A DNA stretch of 64,000 bases from Flammeovirgaceae bacterium SG7u.111 (GTDB lineage Bacteria > Bacteroidota > Bacteroidia > Cytophagales > Flammeovirgaceae): the NCBI GenBank assembly GCA_034044135.1, contig CP139021.1, forward strand, positions 3,673,635-3,737,634, read 5' to 3'. Each line of letters begins with the position of its first letter. The first letter of the stretch is position 1. Positions 1 to 6,544 of this stretch are shown here, piece after piece. The translations under genes and the position numbers were made by a program. The notes under the pieces are model-generated. The model had not been told where the DNA came from. It saw only the letters and a list, made by a program, of their open reading frames with translations, and ran no database searches.

Positions 1-325
1 GTAGCCAATAGGCAAGTCTAAGCTTTTGATCTAAATGGAAGCTACGAAGGCTTCCTTATTCTGTTTACAAACTCCTTCTTTTTCTCTGATAATAAGCTTC
101 CATTTATTCTTCCAAACCATGGGATCTCAACTTTCAAATAGCAAATCCTTTGTTGCCTCTATCAGATAAGAAGAAAGCAACGTTCGCCTCCCATGCCGCT
201 CGGCTCTGTCGAGTGGAAACTATTAGTGTAGCCTCTGGCTACCTTGGGCGGGGATGCCCAATTCATAACCCTCATCATGCCAAAGCTTGACAGCTGCGGC
301 CGAGTAAAACAACACGCTTGATTGA
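1..325. other. Gene-free left edge
   Basis: No convincing gene was seen on either strand. Short open frames here have no recognisable domain. The stretch carries the first copy of a 25-nt direct repeat (196-220) and AT-rich sequence. A gene tail from outside the window cannot be excluded. Confidence 0.5.
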
Positions 326-573
326 AAGAACCTAAGTTCCGCAATGTCAGTTGGTGTATCGGGGGGAGATACCGGGTCGTAGCCCGGCATGACTCGGTTT
401 TTTCTTGGGATGATACTGGTTTGGGGTTGCCCCGTCGGGGTCGTTTTAGACCGCCCCCGACGTTCGCTTATCGACCTTTCTTTCGCCGAACGTCAGGAGG
501 CGTCTGAAACGACTCCGACGTATGTGCCGCTCCGAAAAAAGGGCTCAACCGCTCGGCTCTGTCGAGTGGAAAC
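196..573. repeat. 25-nt exact direct repeat pair
   Basis: An identical 25-nt sequence occurs at 196-220 and 549-573. It contains the core CTCGGCTCTGTCGAG, whose CTCG/CGAG ends can pair. The second copy lies inside the GC-rich repeat block that precedes the 21-bp array. This suggests that the dispersed palindromic sequence begins well left of 326. Confidence 0.8.
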
Positions 574-770
574 CTCTCCCTCCTACTATTCAATCTCACA
601 TTGCTCCTCAAAAGGAAAGCTCTATAATGACTTCTGTCCTATGCATAAGGCTTGCAGTGTCCTTTTTCTTCTTTCATTAGCGACACAATTTGTGTCAACT
701 TTTTTCGGGATGCCTTAGAAGCTATTTGGAAATATATCTTCAAAATTCTTATGTGCTTATTTCCTCATCA
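326..770. repeat. GC-rich palindromic repeat block, copy 1
   Basis: This block is related, with indels, to 26784-27132. The strongest shared parts are GTTCCGCAATG (336-346), CCCCGTCGGGGTCGTTTT (430-447) and the GGAGGCGTCTGAAACG region around 496-513. Several dyads are visible: CGTCGGGG (433-440) pairs with CCCCGACG (455-462), and an ACCGGG/CCCGG palindrome lies near 372-394. Open frames across it differ between copies and have no domain. It resembles dispersed REP-like palindromic elements; no transposase is attached. Confidence 0.7.
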
Positions 771-1134
771 GATCTAAAACTTACAAACCCAAAACAACTA
801 CATATTACTGCCGGACGACTACTTTTTGGTGCCAAACAAGGACTTTTTAATGCCGGAGAAAGAGATATTTCTTCTGAAATATGAAAAATCAAAGACGATA
901 TATGAAATATTTGTGCCGATGAACGTCTTATTTTTCCCGAAATATGAAAAATCAAAGCCGTTATTAGACTTACGAAAGACGATATACTCAATATTTTTTC
1001 CTTTTTGCTCCTTTTTATTGCCTTTTTTCTTCTTTTCTGAGCCGTATGAAGGGTTATTTGCCCTTGCGGGTACATTTTTGGGTTCTTGGCAAGGGTAAAT
1101 TCTAAATTTTGTGAATTTTATTAAAATGGCACGT
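771..1134. repeat. Degenerate 21-bp tandem array, copy 1
   Basis: Cut into consecutive 21-mers from 771, the sequence lines up as about 17 units without a single register shift. Good units start GAnATATGA, continue with an ACTTATTT-like block and end TGCC (for example 834, 897, 918, 939). Units 1-10 are clearest; later ones fade into T-rich sequence but keep the GCC or CC end. The block aligns without gaps to 27133-27496. Both strands stay open over much of it because 21 is a multiple of three, so the translations are artificial-looking heptad peptides. Confidence 0.85.
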
Positions 1135-1316
1135 GGGTATTATGGGGTATTTAGGCAGTTAAATCCTTTGCCCAAATGAAATCAGTAGTTCAACAGAGTA
1201 AATCTGATGAACCGATTTATAGTTTACCTGTTCGGTTTTAGCTTAAACTATTCTTGTCATTGATTCTTTCTCCACTTAATGTATCATAATAAGCCTTCCC
1301 TCACTATCTCTCCTTC

Positions 1317-3587
1317 TCAATTGATAAAAGCGATCTTGGCTACGTGTGTTTCTTGCCCGTCTTCAGAAGCACTGTAGACCAGATAGATGCCTGTTTGCGC
1401 ACGTTGGCCGTTGTAGTTTGCCCCGTTCCAGGTAGCAGTGCCTCCCGCAGCTTGTGTTTGCCAAATAAGCTTGCCCGCAATATCGGTGATCTTGACCGTA
1501 GCGTTGTAGCTCAAGCCCGAAATACTAATCAAGCCCCCAAAACTTGGCAGCACAGGATTGGGGAATACCTTTACATTGCTATGCTCGTAGGTAGCCGAAG
1601 TAGCCGTTCCTCGGTATGAGATAATCCCCTTATCAGTAGCGAAAAAGACCTCTCCTGTTAAGGGATTTGTTTCAATATCTATGATGGTATTGGAGAGCAG
1701 CGGGCTGTTGTCTTCGTCGAAAAAGGAAATGAGCTCCGAGCCGTCGTCACTGAAGAGCCATGCACCGTTGAGCGTGCCTATCCACTTGCGGTTGCCACCG
1801 TCTACTTCCATAGCGGTTACCTTTTCCCCTTCCAGCAGCCTCCTGCCCTCGTAGCGGGGAATGGTCGCATCGCCCGAAGAGGAATCGAACACTCCGCCGG
1901 GGTTAAAGAACTCCGCAACGCCATCATCGGTCCCCACCCAGATGCTTCCGTTGATATCTTTGGCAAAGGCATTCACATTCCCATTGGGCAAGTTCCCAAA
2001 GCCCGACCCTTCTGTTAGGTAGCGGCTTTTATCCAAGTCCTCGTTGAAGACGAAAAGTCCCCCACCCCTCGCCGGGCTCACAATAGACCAAACAGAACTA
2101 AAATCATCAACCAAAACCTCCAGTGGAAAGCGGGAAAGCGTGGCATCGAAGGCAAAAGAGTCCCATGTTCCATCTGCATTGAGTCTATGGAAAGATGGCG
2201 AGCCTTCTGGAACGTTGTAGTTGGCAAACCAGAGGTCGCCTACATTCCCCACGTTCATTCCCGAAACAAATTTATTTCCTTGGAAGTCCGAAACTATGGG
2301 GGAATTGGGAACGGAGGAGACAGTATTGTCTTCTTGGTTCCAGCTAAGCAAGCCGTCACCAAAACTTGCTAAATATACTAGCCCATCAGAGAAGTTGATC
2401 TTGCTGGCTACCAAATCTGACGTTTGGGGAATAGGGGTCGCTCCAATAAAATTTGGTTGCGAAGTAAAATTCTCCCATGTCCCATCTTCATCAAAAACAT
2501 AATAACCAGAAAAATTCCCAGAGGGCACCATGTCTTCGTCATATCCTCCCGACAGCGCCATCACCTTCGTGCGGAAAAAGTTCAATTTGAAAACGGAAGG
2601 GTCAAAAGTGCCAGAAGGCGTATATTTTTCAACTACCCCTTCTGAAACCTTTAACAAACCACGCTCTTGGTCGGCTACCCAAAGGTTTCCCGAGGCATCG
2701 GGGAAGGCATCGAAAGGAGCTGGCCAATCATCTGCTTTCAGCTCATCTACCTGTTCGCTTTTATCTATCAAAAATACCTCTTCTCCTGTTGAAAGAAACA
2801 ACTCTTCTGCATTTGAAGTCAAGCTTTTGTACATTTTTCCTGAAGCGATGCTTGTATTGGAAACCGTTCCACTTACATAGCTATACAATCCATCGTTTTC
2901 TTGGGTGAAATAGCATTTCCCATCAAAAAAAGAAGCGTGTTGAATCTCGTTAGCGCTCTGGGCAACCACCCGCCAGTTTGTATAATCTTTGAGATTTACA
3001 TCTTCCGATAAAGAACCAACCATTAGCCCATGATCGGCTGCTATGAAAATACTGTCTGCACCAAATGTAGTAGAGAGTACCTCAATTTCAGCACCCTCTG
3101 GGCCTATGTTGTTATAAGTATCTTTGATGCGGTAAGTAGCCAAGTCAAGGATAACTACCCCAAAGCCCGTGGAGAAATAGCCGTATTTCCCATTGATGCT
3201 GAGGTGATGAATTGTTTTATCATCAAAATCACTATTGAGAATGGATCGGACGTTGACAATGCCTTCTTCGTTCATCAAATCGATGTTGCCATTTTGATAG
3301 CCGATCACCAAAGTTTTCAGTGTTTCCGAATATCCCAGCGCAGCTACTTGCGAATCGCTCAACCCATCCACTTTAGAGAGTACATTCAAACTATTATCTT
3401 CCTGATCTAAAAAGAATAGAGAATTTCCAGAGGCACAATACACTTTATTGTCGCCCATGGTCAGTTTTGAACCTTTGTGGTACGTTAGGTGTACCCGCCA
3501 ACTACCCACAGGGATATTCGACTGGGCAAACACTTGGAGGGAAGTTCCAATGAACAAACTGAGTATGATGGCCTGAATGAATTTCAT
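1317..3587 (-). CDS. porZ: Type IX secretion system protein PorZ
   Basis: A 756-residue exported protein. The first ~21 residues form a signal peptide ending VFAQ. The N-terminal half has the two-component-regulator-like beta-propeller repeats of PorZ: a GSWRVHLTYH start, then KVDGLSDSQVAALGYS and GNGNIDLM-like stretches near residues 70-110, and a later run of IWVGTDDGVA-type blades. Residues ~675-756 are a T9SS type A sorting domain (VFPNPV ... GIYLVY ... KIAFIN). In characterised systems PorZ sits on the cell surface with the attachment complex that loads anionic lipopolysaccharide onto T9SS cargo. It is transcribed alone here. Confusion with a generic sorting-domain propeller is possible, but the N-terminus fits PorZ well. 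Confidence 0.82.
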   Translation of the reverse strand: MKFIQAIILSLFIGTSLQVFAQSNIPVGSWRVHLTYHKGSKLTMGDNKVYCASGNSLFFLDQEDNSLNVLSKVDGLSDSQVAALGYSETLKTLVIGYQNGNIDLMNEEGIVNVRSILNSDFDDKTIHHLSINGKYGYFSTGFGVVILDLATYRIKDTYNNIGPEGAEIEVLSTTFGADSIFIAADHGLMVGSLSEDVNLKDYTNWRVVAQSANEIQHASFFDGKCYFTQENDGLYSYVSGTVSNTSIASGKMYKSLTSNAEELFLSTGEEVFLIDKSEQVDELKADDWPAPFDAFPDASGNLWVADQERGLLKVSEGVVEKYTPSGTFDPSVFKLNFFRTKVMALSGGYDEDMVPSGNFSGYYVFDEDGTWENFTSQPNFIGATPIPQTSDLVASKINFSDGLVYLASFGDGLLSWNQEDNTVSSVPNSPIVSDFQGNKFVSGMNVGNVGDLWFANYNVPEGSPSFHRLNADGTWDSFAFDATLSRFPLEVLVDDFSSVWSIVSPARGGGLFVFNEDLDKSRYLTEGSGFGNLPNGNVNAFAKDINGSIWVGTDDGVAEFFNPGGVFDSSSGDATIPRYEGRRLLEGEKVTAMEVDGGNRKWIGTLNGAWLFSDDGSELISFFDEDNSPLLSNTIIDIETNPLTGEVFFATDKGIISYRGTATSATYEHSNVKVFPNPVLPSFGGLISISGLSYNATVKITDIAGKLIWQTQAAGGTATWNGANYNGQRAQTGIYLVYSASEDGQETHVAKIAFIN

Positions 3588-3620
3588 GTAGTTTATAATA
3601 GGTGCTTAGTTTTTCAAAGA

Positions 3621-3628
3621 CAAAAGTA
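3621..3628 (-). promoter_or_regulatory. Candidate -7 box for porZ
   Basis: On the minus strand this reads TACTTTTG, a match to the Bacteroidota -7 consensus TAnnTTTG. It lies 34 bases before the porZ start. No clear -33 TTTG partner was found, so the call rests on one box and its position. Confidence 0.4.
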
Positions 3629-3781
3629 AGACAGGAAACAGGAAATAAAAGATGGAAAGACTATTACTCTCCTTGACTATGTTAAAGCATGTTTAATTTT
3701 CTGTGTTTTTTAACAATGCCATCAACCTAATTCCCTTTTAAGTTGTCCTTACTTTAGCACTAAATCAACCTAACTCTACTC

Positions 3782-4282
3782 ATGAAGCATTTTAAACTCA
3801 AATGGCTATTTCTACTCCTGCCCCTAGCCTTTTTTCTTTCCTTTACAGACCCAGGCTCTCTATACGAACCCGTCCTTATGCTCCGAAGTGAGATGGAAAA
3901 GGCCGTACAACTGAAGCCCGCTAGGGAAATCAAAACCCCTGGGAAAATATGGGTACAAGACCAGTATATTTTTGTAATAGAGAAATACAAGGGGATTCAC
4001 CTGATAGATAATACCACCCCTACCCAACCCAAAAAGATAGGTTTCATCCACATAGATGGCTGCACAGATGTAGCTGTGAAGGGCGATATCATTTTTGCCA
4101 ACAATGCAGTCGATCTTATCGGCATCAAAACCTCTCCCAATTTCCAATCTGTCTCCGTAGTAAGCAGAAACAGAAGTGTACTCCCAGAACTTGAGTCGCC
4201 CGAGGGCTGGAGCAACTCCGACTTTGAAAAGAACAGGCCTGAAAACTCAGTCATTGTAAGATGGGAATTATACAACAAGTAA
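3782..4282 (+). CDS. LVIVD-repeat-like exported protein
   Basis: A 166-residue protein with a hydrophobic N-terminus (about residues 6-21) that should be a signal peptide or anchor. The middle has propeller-like repeats, GKIWVQDQYIFVIEKYKGIH and GCTDVAVKGDIIFANNAVDL, as found in LVIVD-repeat proteins of Bacteroidota. The tail FEKNRPENSVIVRWE looks like a natural end, so the protein is probably complete despite its length. It is the first gene of a three-gene run; the next start is 11 bases after this stop. Function is unknown. Confidence 0.65.
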   Translation: MKHFKLKWLFLLLPLAFFLSFTDPGSLYEPVLMLRSEMEKAVQLKPAREIKTPGKIWVQDQYIFVIEKYKGIHLIDNTTPTQPKKIGFIHIDGCTDVAVKGDIIFANNAVDLIGIKTSPNFQSVSVVSRNRSVLPELESPEGWSNSDFEKNRPENSVIVRWELYNK

Positions 4283-4293
4283 CACCTACCGAC

Positions 4294-5040
4294 ATGAAAC
4301 ATCTCAATAAAATATATCTTATAACTTTTCTTATTCTGCCATTACTAAGCCTTACTTCCTGCGAAAGTGGAGATGCAAGTTTTGATGTAAGCAATCCATC
4401 GACTTCCAAAGGAGGCTCTACGGCTACATTTGCCCTCAAAAATGATTATTTGTATGTGGTGGACACTGAAAACCTAATGGTTTTTGACACTCGGAATGAA
4501 AGCGATTCTAAGTTGATCAATACCATTCAGGTTGGGTGGGGCGTAGAAACCATTTTCCCTTTCCAAAACCTCTTGCTCTTGGGCACGCAAAGCGGCGTTT
4601 TTATCTACGATGTATCTTCACCAGCATCGCCAAGGTATATTTCCGACTACCAGCACATCGTTGCATGCGATCCGGTAGTTACTGATGGGAAATATGCTTA
4701 CCTCACCTTGAGGGAAGGTACTGCTTGCCGAAGGGCAATCAATGAACTACAAGTTTTGGACATGACCGACATAACTAATCCACAACTTATCACTCAGGTG
4801 AACATGTCGAACCCAAAAGGCTTGGCGCTGCATGGTAACATGCTTTATGTTTGCGACGAAGGGGTTAAAGTTTATGATGTGAGCGACCAGCGCAACCCCG
4901 TTCTAATCGATCAAATTCAGGGCATACAGGCAAATGACATCATTTACCATCGCAATCAACTCTTGGTAACAGCCGAGGAAGGCTTCTACCAATTTGACAT
5001 CGATAACCTACAACAGTTAAGCTACTACACCTACTTATAA
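4294..5040 (+). CDS. LVIVD-repeat lipoprotein
   Basis: The start at 4294 (MKHLNKIYLI) is preferred over an in-frame ATG at 4261 because it puts a clean lipoprotein signal at the N-terminus, with lipobox LSLTSC and the acylated cysteine near residue 23. The mature part (~225 residues) has at least four propeller-like repeats of the type NLMVFDTRNESD, GVFIYDVSSPASP, QVLDMTDITNP and VKVYDVSDQRNP. It is probably anchored in the outer membrane. The stop overlaps the next start (TAATG), so the two are co-translated. Role unknown; the propeller suggests a binding or scaffold function. Confidence 0.72.
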   Translation: MKHLNKIYLITFLILPLLSLTSCESGDASFDVSNPSTSKGGSTATFALKNDYLYVVDTENLMVFDTRNESDSKLINTIQVGWGVETIFPFQNLLLLGTQSGVFIYDVSSPASPRYISDYQHIVACDPVVTDGKYAYLTLREGTACRRAINELQVLDMTDITNPQLITQVNMSNPKGLALHGNMLYVCDEGVKVYDVSDQRNPVLIDQIQGIQANDIIYHRNQLLVTAEEGFYQFDIDNLQQLSYYTYL

Positions 5041-5696
5041 TGAGATATTTATACCTGCTTTTTATTCAATTATTTATCCTTCAGGCAAGTTTTGGGCAAA
5101 GCAATACAGACCCTTTCAAAAATCAAAAACAAGCAGTACTGATCCTGCCCCAATATGCTGCCGTTTCGGGTATCAGGATAGATTATGAGCGGAAATTAAA
5201 AGACAGCAACAAATGGCTTATCTTCTCACCTCAAGTTTATTTCTCGAACACCAACGATAATTTCACCGGTTTTGATGAATTGCGAGGAATAGGCCTAAAC
5301 CTGTATTATAAAAAATTCTTGCATTATTCTGTGAAGGAAAACCCAAATGGTTTGCCGAGGGTTTCGCTTTACTTTTCAACGGGGCCAACCTACCAATCTT
5401 TTTCGCTAATCGACATTGAGCAAGTTCCGGTAGAATACACCGAAGAAGACGTGAGCTATATCCGGTTTGAAGAGGGCAAGGTCAAAACTCGTATCAATAG
5501 ACTTGGTGCTGATGCTAATTTTGGTCTCCAGCTTAATTTCAGCAATTTCATCCTCAACCCTTATGGGGGAATTGGCCTGCGGTATTCTATGGACGAGGAG
5601 GGGAACCTAGTCGATTTCTTCAATGACGAATGGATTGACTTTGGCTATTCGGGAATTATCTTGACCGGCGGGGTTCGGCTTGGATTCTTTATTTAG
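5040..5696 (+). CDS. Outer-membrane beta-barrel protein
   Basis: A 218-residue protein with a signal peptide ending near ASFGQ and then alternating strands of the kind seen in 8-10-stranded barrels: ISGIRIDYERKL, WLIFSPQVYF, GIGLNLYYKKF, FILNPYGGIGLRYS and a final GGVRLGFFI ending in an aromatic-hydrophobic strand. It overlaps the preceding lipoprotein gene by one base. The operon therefore encodes two propeller proteins and one barrel, possibly one envelope complex. Substrate and partner are unknown. Confidence 0.6.
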   Translation: MRYLYLLFIQLFILQASFGQSNTDPFKNQKQAVLILPQYAAVSGIRIDYERKLKDSNKWLIFSPQVYFSNTNDNFTGFDELRGIGLNLYYKKFLHYSVKENPNGLPRVSLYFSTGPTYQSFSLIDIEQVPVEYTEEDVSYIRFEEGKVKTRINRLGADANFGLQLNFSNFILNPYGGIGLRYSMDEEGNLVDFFNDEWIDFGYSGIILTGGVRLGFFI

Positions 5697-5786
5697 AGGA
5701 AGTTATCCAATATTTTGCAGCATGAAATAATTTCATGCTGCAAATGACCTATTTTCGCTTGGTGAATTAAAACGTTAAGTACTTCT

Positions 5787-6398
5787 ATGAAAGAACATTG
5801 GGATAACCGCTATTCATCTAAAGAATACGCTTACGGAGAAGCTCCAAACGAATATTTTAAAGAACAACTCTTGCAACTTGAACCTGGCAAGATCTTATTG
5901 CCCTCCGAAGGCGAAGGTAGAAATGCTGTATTTGCCGCCAAGATAGGTTGGGAAGTCACCGCTTTCGACATCAGCAAAGTTGGTAAAGCTAAAGCAGAAG
6001 CGCTAGCCCAAAAACAAGGGGTAAGCATAGATTACCACCTAGCTGAGTTTAGCAAAATCTCATTTGAAGAGGGATCTTTCGATGCCATCGGAATTGTATT
6101 TGCCCACTTTCCCCCTCATTTGCAAGCTACCTATTACAAAACGCTAAGCACTTACCTGAAAAAAGGAGGTGCGCTCATTGCTGAGGTTTTCAGTAAAAAC
6201 CAATTAACATACCAAGCGGCAAACGAATATGCTGGCGGCCCTAAAAACATAGACATGCTCTTTTCCACCGAAGAGGTTGTCCAACTTTTTCCCGACCTAG
6301 AATTTGTAACCCTTGAAGAAAAAGAAGTAGCATTGCACGAAGGTATTTACCATGATGGCACAAGCTCCGTCATCAGAGTTTTGGGGAAGAAAAAGTAA
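5787..6398 (+). CDS. Class I SAM-dependent methyltransferase (TehB-like)
   Basis: A 203-residue cytosolic Rossmann-fold methyltransferase. The N-terminus HWDNRYSSKEYAYGEAPN is typical of the TehB/thiopurine-methyltransferase-like group. The glycine-rich SAM loop is LLPSEGEGRNAVFAAKIGW (residues ~38-56), followed by an acidic residue in VTAFDIS. A later motif, YLKKGGALIAEVF, fits motif III. The gene stands alone between two unrelated units. The substrate is unknown; tellurite or thiol detoxification is only a family-level guess. Confidence 0.75.
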   Translation: MKEHWDNRYSSKEYAYGEAPNEYFKEQLLQLEPGKILLPSEGEGRNAVFAAKIGWEVTAFDISKVGKAKAEALAQKQGVSIDYHLAEFSKISFEEGSFDAIGIVFAHFPPHLQATYYKTLSTYLKKGGALIAEVFSKNQLTYQAANEYAGGPKNIDMLFSTEEVVQLFPDLEFVTLEEKEVALHEGIYHDGTSSVIRVLGKKK

Positions 6399-6544
6399 GC
6401 TTAAGATTTTACTTCTAACCCTTTTGCCCCCTCTTTCATACTTTTTGGAAAGCATTTCCCCCTCCCCCAAAACTTTTCCATTCATTTTTTAGATTCTTTA
6501 GAAGAATCATTTAACTTTTCTCAAAATTCCCGTGTCAATTTTTT

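Noticed and set aside
326-718. Plus-strand frames in the GC-rich block as a small gene
   Set aside because: The frames are not kept in the related block at 26784-27132 because of indels, and the sequence is dominated by palindromes.
749-1098. Open frames on both strands across the left array (and likewise 27057-27529)
   Set aside because: Both strands are open because the period is a multiple of three. The peptides are low-complexity heptads. A weak third-position bias on the plus strand is noted in the findings but is not enough for a CDS call.
771-1134. CRISPR array
   Set aside because: Units are contiguous and degenerate with no unique spacers between identical repeats, and no cas genes are in the window.
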